The notes: generated by a model not told the origin, from the sequence alone. Positions 40,057-48,421 are shown, counted from the stretch's first letter. The stretch: 64,000 nucleotides of DNA from Nonomuraea roseoviolacea subsp. carminata (GCF_024172185.1 NZ_JAMZEC010000001.1:6045001-6109000), one strand, 5' to 3'. Program-made: numbers and translations.

Positions 40057-40512
40057 GTGAACAACGACTTCGACTTCCTCATCGGCACCTGGGACGTCCG
40101 CAACCGCCGTCTCGTCGGCAGGCTGACCGGCAGCGACCAGTGGGAGGAGTTCCCGGGCCGGTCCACCTGCAGCCGGCACTTCGACGGCGCCGCGAACGTC
40201 GACGAGATCGTCTTCCCCACGATGGGCTTCTCCGGGCTGACCGTCCGGATCTTCGACCCCGCCACGGAGCTGTGGTCCATCTACTGGGCCAACAGCGCCC
40301 GGGGCGTGCTCGGCCTGCCGCCCGTGGTGGGCCGGTTCGAGGGGGACCGGGGCGAGTTCCACGCCGACGACGAGCACGAGGGCACGCCCGTCCGCTGCCG
40401 GTTCGTCTGGCTCGTCCAGGGCCCGGACTCCTGCCGGTGGGAGCAGGCGTTCTCGGCGGACGGGGAGCAGACCTGGGAGACCAACTGGACGATGGACCTC
40501 ACCCGGGCCTGA
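40057..40512 (+). CDS. Conserved hypothetical protein, probable DUF1579-like beta barrel
   Basis: 151 residues of alternating beta-strand pattern beginning NNDFDFLIGTWDVRNRRLVG and rich in Trp and Phe, the style of small lipocalin-like barrels. No signal peptide or membrane segment. Proteins of this kind often lie next to YafY/WYL regulators in actinomycetes, and here the two share an operator, so it is probably the regulator's target. No enzymatic residues can be assigned. Confidence 0.75.
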   Translation: MNNDFDFLIGTWDVRNRRLVGRLTGSDQWEEFPGRSTCSRHFDGAANVDEIVFPTMGFSGLTVRIFDPATELWSIYWANSARGVLGLPPVVGRFEGDRGEFHADDEHEGTPVRCRFVWLVQGPDSCRWEQAFSADGEQTWETNWTMDLTRA

Positions 40513-40533
40513 ACCCCGCCCGCCACGACTCGG

Positions 40534-40851
40534 CTACTGCTGGCCGCCGGCCCAGAGGATCACGAGAAGGGCCACCGCGGCCAGCACGAGCAGGGCGCCG
40601 CCCACCACGAGCACCCAGCGCACGCCCGGCGAGCGGGCCGGCTCGGCCTCGTAGACGGGCACGTCGGGCAGCATGTCCGGCGTGTACGGCAGGCGGCGCG
40701 TGCCCGTGTCCTCGGTGAGCGACGGATGCGGGGTGTGCCGGGGCGGCTCGGCCGGAGCCTCCTCGTCGGGAGGCGGGCTCTGGGCCGGGACGGGGATGTG
40801 GACGGTCCTGCGGGCGTCGGGGTCGTCCGGAAGGGGGCGGTCGGCGGTCAT
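40534..40851 (-). CDS. Small single-pass membrane protein with Pro-rich cytoplasmic part
   Basis: 105 residues. Residues 1-75 are polar, acidic and proline-rich (PVPAQSPPPDEEAPAEPPRH), then one strong transmembrane helix (VRWVLVVGGALLVLAAVALL) and a short GGQQ end. Its ATG overlaps the stop of the next gene upstream, so the two are co-translated. Not recognised beyond this. Confidence 0.65.
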   Translation of the reverse strand: MTADRPLPDDPDARRTVHIPVPAQSPPPDEEAPAEPPRHTPHPSLTEDTGTRRLPYTPDMLPDVPVYEAEPARSPGVRWVLVVGGALLVLAAVALLVILWAGGQQ

Positions 40852-41288
40852 CGGGGCTCCTGGCCGTACGGGGGGTGGGGCTGGTGCGGAGCGGGGGCCT
40901 CCCAGGGCGGGGTCTGCCAGGCGGGAGCGTGCGGGGCGGAGAGGTGCGCTTCGGGCGCCGCGGCGCCGGGGTGGGCGCGGCGGGCGACCACGGCCCAGAT
41001 CAGCAGGCCGAATCCGGTCATGGTGAGCAGCGCGTCGATCGCGCTGTGCAGCAGCATGACGATCTGGAACGTGTCCATGCCGCCGGAGCCCACCAGATGG
41101 GGGACCACCAGCGACCACACGAGGCGCATGACGAGCGCGAGCAGCAGCACGAGACAGCCCCACAGCCCGATCATGGCGGCCTTGCCGTGTTCGCGCCGGG
41201 CGCGGGCCGTCAGGATGATGCCCGTGATCAGCGCCAGGGCGGGAAGGAGCGATAACAGGAACGCTATGGCGTTGTAGAGCAGGCCCAT
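40848..41288 (-). CDS. Polytopic membrane protein, function unknown
   Basis: 146 residues with about four hydrophobic segments between residues 5 and 115 and a His/Pro-rich tail (PHAPAWQTPPWEAPAPHQPH) that could bind metal or be a linker. ATG 41288 is the natural start. It lies 34 bp after NhaA on the same strand and overlaps the next gene by 4 bp, so a three-gene operon with NhaA is likely. No family recognised. Confidence 0.7.
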   Translation of the reverse strand: MGLLYNAIAFLLSLLPALALITGIILTARARREHGKAAMIGLWGCLVLLLALVMRLVWSLVVPHLVGSGGMDTFQIVMLLHSAIDALLTMTGFGLLIWAVVARRAHPGAAAPEAHLSAPHAPAWQTPPWEAPAPHQPHPPYGQEPR

Positions 41289-41322
41289 GGTGGCTCTCCG
41301 CGGTGACTCAGGCTCGTGCCGT

Positions 41323-43119
41323 TTATACGGACTGTTCCTGTTCTTCCACCGCACGCGTGATCGACACCAGATCCAGGCCACCTTGGTAGCGGACGCCGTT
41401 GACGAACAGCGTCGGCGTCCCGCGCACGCCGCCCGCCCGGCCCGACTCCTCGTCCCTGGCGATGCGCGCCGCCTGCGCCGGCACGTCCGGGAACGGCTCG
41501 ACGTCCAGCTCGGCGGCGTAGCGGCCGAGGTCGGCGTCGGTCAGGAACCGCTGGTTGGCGAAGAGCACGTCGTGCATCTCCCAGAACCTCCCCTTCCCCG
41601 CCGCCGCCTCCGACACCAGCGCGGCCGCCATGGCCCTCGGGTGCAGCGTGCGCAGGGGGAAGTGCCGGAACACCAGGCGGACGTCCGGGTGCCTGCGCAG
41701 CAGCTCGTCCAGGATCGGCTCCAGCCGGCCGCAGTAGGGGCACTCGAAGTCGCCGTACTCCACGATCGTGACCTTGGCGTCGGCGGGGCCGCGCACGTGG
41801 TCGTCCGGCCCGACCGGCTCGGCGAGCAGGACGGGCAGCTCCTCCTCCGGCTCCGCCTCGGGCGGCGCGCACACGCCGCCCCGGTCCCACGCCAGCCGGA
41901 ACGCGATCCAGCCGGTCAGCGCCGACAGCAGCGAGCCGGCGAGGATGCCGATCTTGGCCTGGGCCTGCACGGACGGGTCGGTGAAGGCGAGGTCCACGAT
42001 GAACAGCGACACCGTGAACCCGATGCCCGACACCGCCGCCCCGCCGAGGAGCTGGCCCCACACGAGGTTGCCCGGCAGCAGGCCCCAGCCGAGGCGCAGC
42101 GGCAGCCAGGTGCCGAGCGAGATCCCGGCGAACTTGCCGAGCAGCAGCCCCGCCGCCACCCCGATCGTGACGGGCGAGGTCACCGCCTGGCGCAGCGTCT
42201 CGGCGTCGAGCCGGACACCCGCGTTGGCCAGCGCGAACAGCGGCACGATCACGTAGCTGCTCCACGGGTGGAGCTGGAGCTGCAGCCGCTCGTTCACCGA
42301 CACGGCCATCCGCACCTTGCGCGCCGCCTCACGGGCGGCGCGGGCGTTCGGGTCGCTGGTGAGTCCCTGGACGGCCTCGCCGGCGGCCAGCAGCTTGTAC
42401 TCGCTCGGCGCGTACACGAACACGAGCACGCCGAGCGCGATGCCCACCAGCGTGGGATGCACGCCGCTCTCCAGCGTGGCCACCCACAGCCCGAACCCGA
42501 GCACGATGTAGGCCGGCGCCCGCCAGATCCGCAGCTTCCGCAGCGTCATGATGGCCGCGAGCAGCACCGCCGCCACCACCAGGGCGATCACCGACAGGTC
42601 GCGGGTGTAGAAGACGGCGATGATGATGATCGCCAGCACGTCGTCCACGATCGCCAGCGTGAGCAGGAACGCGCGCAGCGGCTCCGGGCAGCGGGCGCCC
42701 ACCACGGCCAGCAGGCCGAGCACGAACGCGGTGTCGGTGGCGATCGGCACGCCCCAGCCCCCGGCGCCCGGCCCGCCCGCGTTCAGCGCGAGGTAGACGG
42801 CCGCGGGGGCGATCATCCCGCCGAAGGCGGCCAGGGCGGGGACCGCGAGCAGCCGCCGGTCCTGGAGCTGGCCCAGCCGCACCTCGTACGACGCCTCCAG
42901 GCCGATGAGGAAGAAGAACAGCGCCATCAGGCCGTCGTTGACCCAGTGGCGCAGGTCGAGGGAGAAGACGGCGCCGTCGAACGACAGGCCCATGGGGATG
43001 TGCCAGAACGCCTCGTACGTGGCGCTCCACGGCGAGTTCGCCCACACGAGCGCGAGCAGGGTCGCGCCGAGCAGCACGCTCGTGCTGCCCGCCTCGGTCC
43101 TGAAGAACGCCCGCAACAT
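41323..43119 (-). CDS. nhaA: NhaA-type Na+/H+ antiporter fused to a DsbA/thioredoxin-like domain
   Basis: 598 residues. Residues 1 to about 395 are a complete NhaA with the ion-path aspartates in ATDTAFVLG and LAIVDDVLAI. After an acidic linker (APPEAEPEEELP) comes a thioredoxin-fold domain (about 420-598) with the redox motif CPYC (Cys460-Cys463) in EYGDFECPYCGRLEPIL and the cis-Pro loop RGTPTLFVNG. Such fusions occur in several actinobacteria; the purpose is not established. Domain topology should decide whether the redox site lies inside or outside the cell. ATG 43119 follows a G-rich ribosome binding site. Confidence 0.93.
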   Translation of the reverse strand: MLRAFFRTEAGSTSVLLGATLLALVWANSPWSATYEAFWHIPMGLSFDGAVFSLDLRHWVNDGLMALFFFLIGLEASYEVRLGQLQDRRLLAVPALAAFGGMIAPAAVYLALNAGGPGAGGWGVPIATDTAFVLGLLAVVGARCPEPLRAFLLTLAIVDDVLAIIIIAVFYTRDLSVIALVVAAVLLAAIMTLRKLRIWRAPAYIVLGFGLWVATLESGVHPTLVGIALGVLVFVYAPSEYKLLAAGEAVQGLTSDPNARAAREAARKVRMAVSVNERLQLQLHPWSSYVIVPLFALANAGVRLDAETLRQAVTSPVTIGVAAGLLLGKFAGISLGTWLPLRLGWGLLPGNLVWGQLLGGAAVSGIGFTVSLFIVDLAFTDPSVQAQAKIGILAGSLLSALTGWIAFRLAWDRGGVCAPPEAEPEEELPVLLAEPVGPDDHVRGPADAKVTIVEYGDFECPYCGRLEPILDELLRRHPDVRLVFRHFPLRTLHPRAMAAALVSEAAAGKGRFWEMHDVLFANQRFLTDADLGRYAAELDVEPFPDVPAQAARIARDEESGRAGGVRGTPTLFVNGVRYQGGLDLVSITRAVEEQEQSV

Positions 43120-43282
43120 TCCGATCCCCCCGGCGTCCGATGATAGGGGGCGTTCGCGCGTGGCCCGGCGGCGCGGTCCGGCGGGCGGCGCCGCATCGCC
43201 GGCGGAACGCGCCGGAATTGACCACGGAATGGCGCCGGAAAACGACTCTCGGAATAGGGCGGGATTTCGCGCGGTAATCCAC

Positions 43283-43312
43283 TTGCCCGCTACATGATCT
43301 TGGGTCTATCGT
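43283..43312 (+). promoter_or_regulatory. Promoter for the metallopeptidase-like gene
   Basis: TTGCCC (43283-43288), 18-bp spacer, TATCGT (43307-43312), then ATG at 43321 only 8 nt on. This is one of the best -35/-10 pairs in the window and predicts a leaderless transcript. Confidence 0.55.
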
Positions 43313-43320
43313 CGCGCCCC

Positions 43321-44106
43321 ATGAGATTACGCGTGACCGCCGCGACCGCCGCAGTCGCCGCGCTGCCGATGACGTTCTCGATGACCGGAACGGCGGTGGC
43401 CGAGGCTCCCGTCAAAGGCGCGGAACTGACCGCGCACCCGCTCTACGACAAGGGCGCGCTGCCCACGGTGAAATGCAAGGAGCGGCAGGTCAGAGCCCGT
43501 GACCTGGCCTCCGTCCGGGCCTACGTCACCGGCATCGTCGGCTGCCTCGACGCCACCTGGGAACAGCACCTCACCGCCGCCGGGCTGCCCTTCCGGAAGG
43601 TCCGGGTGAAGCATTACGGACACATTCCCAAGAAGTACTGCGGAATGGAGATCGGCTCGGACGAGTCGATGGCGTACTACTGCGACAGAACGGACACCAT
43701 CGCGTTCCAGATCGGCAAGGACTGGGCCGCGAATCCGTACGACCTGTGGCTCGCGGACATGACCGCCGGCATGTACGGCTATCACGTACAGAATGTGATC
43801 GGTATTCGCGCGGCGACCGACAAGGAGCCGTACCGGAACAAGACGCACTGGCGTGAGGTGATGCGGCGCGAGAGCCTGCAGACCGCGTGCCTTGCGACGG
43901 CCTGGCTGAAGAGCGTGTGGCCGCTCGACCGCCGGACCCGGCGCGACTGGGACGACCTGCTGGCGCTCGTGCAGGGCGACCGGCGCGGCGAGCCGCGCTA
44001 CTTCGGCACGACGGGCACCATCAAGCGGTGGATGAGGCGCGGATACGCCGCGGCGGACCCGGGGGCGTGCAACACGTGGGCGGCGCCGTCCTCCCAGGTC
44101 TCCTGA
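43321..44106 (+). CDS. Secreted neutral zinc metallopeptidase homologue lacking the catalytic motif
   Basis: 261 residues with a Sec signal peptide (RLRVTAATAAVAALPMTFSM, cleavage near 28-32). The body resembles the actinobacterial neutral zinc metallopeptidase (YpfJ-like) family. In active members the zinc helix reads like AHEYGHHVQ; here the matching place reads AGMYGYHVQ, so the first His, the Glu and the second His are gone. Four cysteines (VKCKERQ, VGCLDA, KKYCGME, YYCDRTD) are kept and may form disulfides. Start 43321 is supported by a promoter 8 nt upstream; ATG 43294 is an alternative. Probably a non-enzymatic secreted protein. Confidence 0.72.
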   Translation: MRLRVTAATAAVAALPMTFSMTGTAVAEAPVKGAELTAHPLYDKGALPTVKCKERQVRARDLASVRAYVTGIVGCLDATWEQHLTAAGLPFRKVRVKHYGHIPKKYCGMEIGSDESMAYYCDRTDTIAFQIGKDWAANPYDLWLADMTAGMYGYHVQNVIGIRAATDKEPYRNKTHWREVMRRESLQTACLATAWLKSVWPLDRRTRRDWDDLLALVQGDRRGEPRYFGTTGTIKRWMRRGYAAADPGACNTWAAPSSQVS

Positions 44107-44113
44107 AGGGCCG

Positions 44114-44623
44114 TCAGAGCGATCGGCCGCCGGCCTCCAGGGTGTCGAGGTAGGTGGCGGCCTCGGCGATCTGGTCCTCGGTGAAGACGCGGACGCCGTT
44201 GGCCTCCAGCAGCGCCGTGGTGACGCCCTGGCCGGGCACGCGCCGCCCCTGGAACGCGCCGTCGTAGATCGACAGCGTCCCGCACGACGGGCTGCCCTCC
44301 TTCAGCACCGCCAGCCGCGCCCCGGAGGCGCGGGCCGCCGACAGCGCCAGTCGCGCGCCCTCCAGGAAGTGCGTGGTGACGTCGGAGCCGTCGGCGGCCA
44401 GCACCCGGGCGGCGCCCGCCAGCACGGCGGCGCCGCCCGCGCCGGCCTCGATCTCGGCCGCGGGCCGCGGCGTCGGCAGGCCGCCCTCCACCTCGGGACA
44501 GAACGGCACCAGCCGCCCCTCCTCGCGCCATCCGGCCAGCCGCGCGTCGGAGCTCGTCTTGGCCCCGCCGTCGTAGCGCACCCGCCGGCCCATCAGGCAC
44601 GCGCTGACCAGGATCCTCTCCAT
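44114..44623 (-). CDS. Stand-alone DUF523 (TudS-like) protein
   Basis: 169 residues matching a single DUF523 domain. Cys9 (VSACLMG), Cys42 (FCPEVEGGLPTPR) and Cys114 (GSPSCG) are the three conserved cluster cysteines. TudS, from the same family, removes sulfur from 2-thiouracil with a [4Fe-4S] cluster; other members are uncharacterised. It is a paralogue of the N-terminal domain of the fusion protein at 33738-34784. Convergent with the metallopeptidase-like gene, 7 bp away. Confidence 0.88.
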   Translation of the reverse strand: MERILVSACLMGRRVRYDGGAKTSSDARLAGWREEGRLVPFCPEVEGGLPTPRPAAEIEAGAGGAAVLAGAARVLAADGSDVTTHFLEGARLALSAARASGARLAVLKEGSPSCGTLSIYDGAFQGRRVPGQGVTTALLEANGVRVFTEDQIAEAATYLDTLEAGGRSL

Positions 44624-44722
44624 GCCTCGATCCTACGGACCCGCAGCCCGTGCGCGTCCGCCGCCTTGACGGCGGCCCGCCGGATCCGGGGGCGGGGGCG
44701 GCGGGCGATAGCCTTTTGCGCG

Positions 44723-45088
44723 ATGAACACCACCGTGGCCACGATCGTCATCGCCGGCTCCCTGCTGCTCATGCTGGCGAGCCTGGTCAACGCGATCCGT
44801 GACCGGTCCATGGGCATGGTCCTGCTGGTCGGGTTCGCCGTGCTGGAGGTGGCCGTGCTCGTCCAGGCGGGCATCGTGATCGCGGCCGTCGCCGGGGGAG
44901 AGGGGGCGCACGTGTCCAAGGGCACGCTGTTCGGCTACCTCGCCGGCGAGGTGGTCATCCCGCCCGCCGGGGTGTTCCTGGCGCTGGCCGAGCGCAGCCG
45001 GTGGGGGTCGGGGATCCTCGCCGTGGCCGGGTTCGCGATCGCGGTGATGACGGCGCGGCTGCTGCAGATCTGGCAGGGCATGCCGTGA
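44723..45088 (+). CDS. Small membrane protein, four helices
   Basis: 121 residues with four hydrophobic segments and no conserved motif that I recognise. TAGCCT (44709-44714) lies 8 nt before the ATG, suggesting a leaderless start. It overlaps the following membrane-protein gene by 4 bp (GTGA). The pair is likely co-translated; proteins of this layout are annotated only as integral membrane proteins. Confidence 0.75.
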   Translation: MNTTVATIVIAGSLLLMLASLVNAIRDRSMGMVLLVGFAVLEVAVLVQAGIVIAAVAGGEGAHVSKGTLFGYLAGEVVIPPAGVFLALAERSRWGSGILAVAGFAIAVMTARLLQIWQGMP

Positions 45089-45465
45089 CCTCCCCGTCCA
45101 TCGGCACCGGGCCGGGCCGGGCTCTGCTGGCCGTCTACGGGCTGTTCGCGCTGGCGGCAGGCGCGCGGGCCACGGTGCAGATCCTCACCCGCTTCGGCGA
45201 GGCGCCGCTCGCCTACTCGCTGTCGGCCTTCGCCGCGCTCGTCTACATCCTGCTCACGGTCGCGCTGGCGCGCGGTGCGCGCAGGCTGGCGCTGGTGGCG
45301 CTGTTCGTGGAGCTGGCCGGGGTGCTGGTCATCGGCACGGCCAGCGTCCTCGATCCGGCCGCCTTCCCGGAGGCGACGGTCTGGTCGGTGTACGGCAAGG
45401 GCTACCTGTTCATCCCTCTCGTGCTCCCGTTCGTGGGCCTCTACTGGTTGCTGCGCAGGCGTTAA
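45085..45465 (+). CDS. Small membrane protein, four helices
   Basis: 126 residues with four hydrophobic segments, beginning RALLAVYGLFALAAGARA and ending FVGLYWLLRRR. It starts with GTG overlapping the previous stop. Length, fold and coupling suggest it works with the 44723 product, perhaps as a heteromer. No function known. Confidence 0.75.
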   Translation: MTSPSIGTGPGRALLAVYGLFALAAGARATVQILTRFGEAPLAYSLSAFAALVYILLTVALARGARRLALVALFVELAGVLVIGTASVLDPAAFPEATVWSVYGKGYLFIPLVLPFVGLYWLLRRR

Positions 45466-45496
45466 CGCAAGCCCTTCAGGGGCAGAGGCGAACACC

Positions 45497-46138
45497 ATGA
45501 GCACGATCGAACACTCGGTAGACGTCAACGTTCCTGTCAGGGTCGCCTACAACCAGTGGACGCAGTTCGAGAGCTTCCCCGAATTCATGGAAGGGGTCGA
45601 ATCGGTCAAGCAGCTCACGGACACGCGCACCGCGTGGATCACCGAGATCGCCGGTGTGAAGCGCGAGTTCGAGGCGGAGATCTCCGAGCAGCACCCGGAC
45701 GAGCGCATCGCCTGGCACTCGGTCGACAAGCCTCGGCAGGCCGGCGTGGTGACCTTCCACCGCATCGACGAGGACACCACCAAGGTCACGCTCCAGATGG
45801 AGTACGACCCCGAGGGCTTCCTCGAGACGGCCGCTGACGCCCTGCAACTCGTACGCCTCCGTGTCCGCAACGACATGGAGCGCTTCAAGCAGTTCATCGA
45901 GTCGCGCGGCGGCGAGACCGGCGCGTGGCGCGGCGACGTTCCCGGCCCGCACCAGCACGGCTCCACCCTGGGCACCGGCGACCCGACGGTCCCGCCCGGC
46001 ACGGGGCAGCAGGTGCCGCCCGGCACGATCGGCGGCGAGGACTACGCGCCGCCCGGCGCCGGTGGCCCCACGCTTCCGCCGCCCGGGCCGCTCGGGCCGC
46101 ACGACACTCCGCCCCAGCCGCCGCGTCCGGTTCTGTAG
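45497..46138 (+). CDS. SRPBCC (START-like) protein with Pro-rich tail
   Basis: 213 residues. Residues 1 to about 145 form an SRPBCC/polyketide-cyclase-type fold (VDVNVPVRVAYNQWTQFESF, EFEAEISEQHPDERIAWHSV). The rest is a Gly/Pro-rich tail with PPG repeats. It closely resembles in pattern the SRPBCC part of the gas vesicle protein at 53731 (both start NQWT, then F.EF/FPTF and VESV), so the two are probably paralogues. A terminator follows. Ligand unknown. Confidence 0.85.
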   Translation: MSTIEHSVDVNVPVRVAYNQWTQFESFPEFMEGVESVKQLTDTRTAWITEIAGVKREFEAEISEQHPDERIAWHSVDKPRQAGVVTFHRIDEDTTKVTLQMEYDPEGFLETAADALQLVRLRVRNDMERFKQFIESRGGETGAWRGDVPGPHQHGSTLGTGDPTVPPGTGQQVPPGTIGGEDYAPPGAGGPTLPPPGPLGPHDTPPQPPRPVL

Positions 46139-46173
46139 CCGCACGGCGTAAGGGACGATCCCTTCGACCGCAG

Positions 46174-46199
46174 AGCCCCCGGGCATCCCGGGGGCTTTG
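46174..46199 (+). terminator. Terminator after the SRPBCC gene
   Basis: Perfect 10-bp stem AGCCCCCGGG / CCCGGGGGCT with a CAT loop, followed by TTGTC. It lies 36 bp after the stop codon. Confidence 0.8.
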
Positions 46200-46284
46200 T
46201 CATGCGTCAGGAATAAATGCCCGTTTTGGGGCTGTTAAGATTGCCATTCGTCCCATGATTTGATGAGTGGAGGATCTCCCCCAG

Positions 46285-47547
46285 ATGAGCGTGCTCACCC
46301 ATGAGTCCCGAGGCAGGACCGGCCCCCTCGCCTGGCTCCTGGTGCTGGGAATCGTTCTCGCCGCCCTGAACCTCCGCACGGCCGTGACCAGCGTGGGACC
46401 GCTGCTCGACCAGCTCGCCCAGGGACTCGGCATGACGAGCGTCGGCACCGGACTCCTCACCACGCTACCCGTGCTCGCCTTCGCCACGGTCGGCGCGATC
46501 ACCCCCACGCTGTCGCGGCGGATCGGCGAGCACCGGCTGCTCCTCCTCGCCCTCGTCACCCTCGGCGCGGGCCTGCTGGTCCGGGCGCTGGTGGACTCCG
46601 CGCCGGTCTTCCTGCTGAGCAGCGCCGTCGCGCTGTCCGGCGGCGCGGTCGGCAACGTCCTCATCCCCACCCTGATCAAGCGCCACTTCCCGGCCCGTAC
46701 CGGGATCATGACCACCGTCTACACGACCGCGCTCGCGGCCGGCACGATGCTGGCCGCCGCGGCCACCGTGCCGATCGAGCGGGCCTCGGGCGACTGGCAC
46801 ATCGCGCTCGGCGTGTGGGCCGCCCTGGCCGCCGTGGCCACCCTGCCGTGGCTCGCGCTGCTGCGCAGCGACCCGGCCCGCCGCCGGACCCGTGGGGAGG
46901 CGGCTCCGGGCGCCGCTCCCGCCGGGCTGCGCGGGCTCGCCCGCAGCCGCCTGGCCTGGACGATCGCCGTCTACTTCGGCACCCAGTCGATGATCGCGTA
47001 CATCATGTTCGGCTGGCTGCCCACGATCCTCACCGACGGCGGCTACAGCACCGGTGAGGCCGGGTTCGTGCTCGGCGTCTTCACCGCGCTCAACATCCCC
47101 GTCTCGATCCTCGTCCCCGTCGTCGCCTCCCGCTTCCGCGACCAGCGGCCCGTGGTGGTCGGTCTCGTCGCGGCGTACGCGGCCGGCTTCCTCGGGCTGT
47201 GGCTGGCGCCCCTCTCGACCGCCATGGTGTGGGTGGTCCTCATCGCGCTCGGCATGGGCTCGTTCCCGCTGGCGCTCATGATGCTGGGCCTGCGCACCCG
47301 CACCGCCGAGGCCACCGCCGCGCTGTCCGCCTTCGGGCAGAGCGCCGGCTACCTCATGGCCGGCGCCGGGCCGCTCGCCGTGGGCCTGCTGCGCGAGCTC
47401 ACGGGCGGGTGGTCGCTGCCGTACGCGATGATCTTCGTCGTGCTGGCCGCGCAGCTCGTCACCGGCCTGTACGCGGGCCGGCGGCGCTTCATCGAGGACG
47501 AGCAGCGGGAACGCGTGGACGCCGAACCTGCGACAATTCCGGCGTGA
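46285..47547 (+). CDS. CynX/NimT-family MFS transporter
   Basis: 420 residues, twelve predicted helices, starting with the family-typical LGIVLAALNLRTAVTSVGPL. The closest described groups are cyanate (CynX) and 2-nitroimidazole (NimT) transporters; the substrate here is unknown. ATG 46285 is chosen because GTGGAGG at 46267-46273 is its ribosome binding site; starting at that GTG would use the site as coding sequence. It overlaps the AlaX-like gene by GTGA. Confidence 0.88.
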   Translation: MSVLTHESRGRTGPLAWLLVLGIVLAALNLRTAVTSVGPLLDQLAQGLGMTSVGTGLLTTLPVLAFATVGAITPTLSRRIGEHRLLLLALVTLGAGLLVRALVDSAPVFLLSSAVALSGGAVGNVLIPTLIKRHFPARTGIMTTVYTTALAAGTMLAAAATVPIERASGDWHIALGVWAALAAVATLPWLALLRSDPARRRTRGEAAPGAAPAGLRGLARSRLAWTIAVYFGTQSMIAYIMFGWLPTILTDGGYSTGEAGFVLGVFTALNIPVSILVPVVASRFRDQRPVVVGLVAAYAAGFLGLWLAPLSTAMVWVVLIALGMGSFPLALMMLGLRTRTAEATAALSAFGQSAGYLMAGAGPLAVGLLRELTGGWSLPYAMIFVVLAAQLVTGLYAGRRRFIEDEQRERVDAEPATIPA

Positions 47548-48374
47548 ACTCCACTGTCGTCACCTTCCCCGCGGGCCAGGTCAGCGGCCTCTCGCGGATC
47601 GTCGGGACCGTGCCGGTGGGGGAGCGGCACGGCCTCGTCGTCTCCGAGACCCCGTTCCACCCCCTCGACCACACCTGGCCCGACCAGCCCGCCGACCGCG
47701 GCACGATCGGCGGGCTGCCGGTCGTCGACTGCGTGACCGGCGCCTGGTCGGACGGCGAGATCCACCTCGGAGCCGACATCCCGGCGCGGCGCGGCGCCGA
47801 GGGCTGGCAGTGGCTCGTCGTCCACGTCACCGACGCGCCGCTGCCCGTCGGCGACAGCGTCGACCTGGCCGTGGACCCCGCCTACCGCGCGGCCCTGTCG
47901 GCCGGGCACACCGCCTGCCACCTGGCCGCCCTCGCCCTGAACGCCGCGCTGGCCGACCGCTGGCGCAAGGAGCCGGCCCTGGACGCGCTCGGCCGTCCCG
48001 ACTTCGACCAGACGGCGATCACCTCCTCCCGCATCGAGCCGGACGCCAGCGTGGACGTCTACCGGCTCGGCAAGTCGCTGCGGAAGAAGGGCTTCACGGC
48101 CGAGGGCCTCGACACGGCGCTCGCCGAGGTGGCCGCCGCGGTGAACGACCGGCTCAAGGCGTGGGTGGCGGCCGACGCCCCGGTACGGCTCGACGTGCCC
48201 GGCCCGGAGCTGACGGCCCGACGTACCTGGCACTGCTCGCTGCCCGAGGGCGAGGCGTCGATCCCGTGCGGCGGCACGCACGTGACGCGCACCTCCGAGC
48301 TGGGAGCGGTCACGGTGGAGCTGGCCCTGGAGGAGGGCACCACCCTGACCATGCGCACCACCGTGACCCGCTGA
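47544..48374 (+). CDS. AlaX-like alanyl/threonyl-tRNA editing domain protein
   Basis: 276 residues. The C-terminal part is the second additional domain of Ala/Thr-tRNA synthetases, with the metal ligands HTACH (His122, His126) and CGGTH (Cys242, His246). Free-standing members hydrolyse mischarged Ser- or Gly-tRNA(Ala). The N-terminal barrel half is present in reduced form. It starts with GTG overlapping the MFS stop, so both are on one mRNA. A tRNA-Ala gene lies 1.5 kb downstream, possibly by chance. Confidence 0.88.
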   Translation: MNSTVVTFPAGQVSGLSRIVGTVPVGERHGLVVSETPFHPLDHTWPDQPADRGTIGGLPVVDCVTGAWSDGEIHLGADIPARRGAEGWQWLVVHVTDAPLPVGDSVDLAVDPAYRAALSAGHTACHLAALALNAALADRWRKEPALDALGRPDFDQTAITSSRIEPDASVDVYRLGKSLRKKGFTAEGLDTALAEVAAAVNDRLKAWVAADAPVRLDVPGPELTARRTWHCSLPEGEASIPCGGTHVTRTSELGAVTVELALEEGTTLTMRTTVTR

Positions 48375-48421
48375 CCTCCGGCCGGTCGGTCTGACGCCGC
48401 CCGGCCTTTCTGACGCCGAGT

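Noticed and set aside
41287..43143. A 618-codon plus-strand frame opposite nhaA
   Set aside because: Antisense shadow rich in Arg/His/Gln, with no domain; nhaA on the minus strand is complete.
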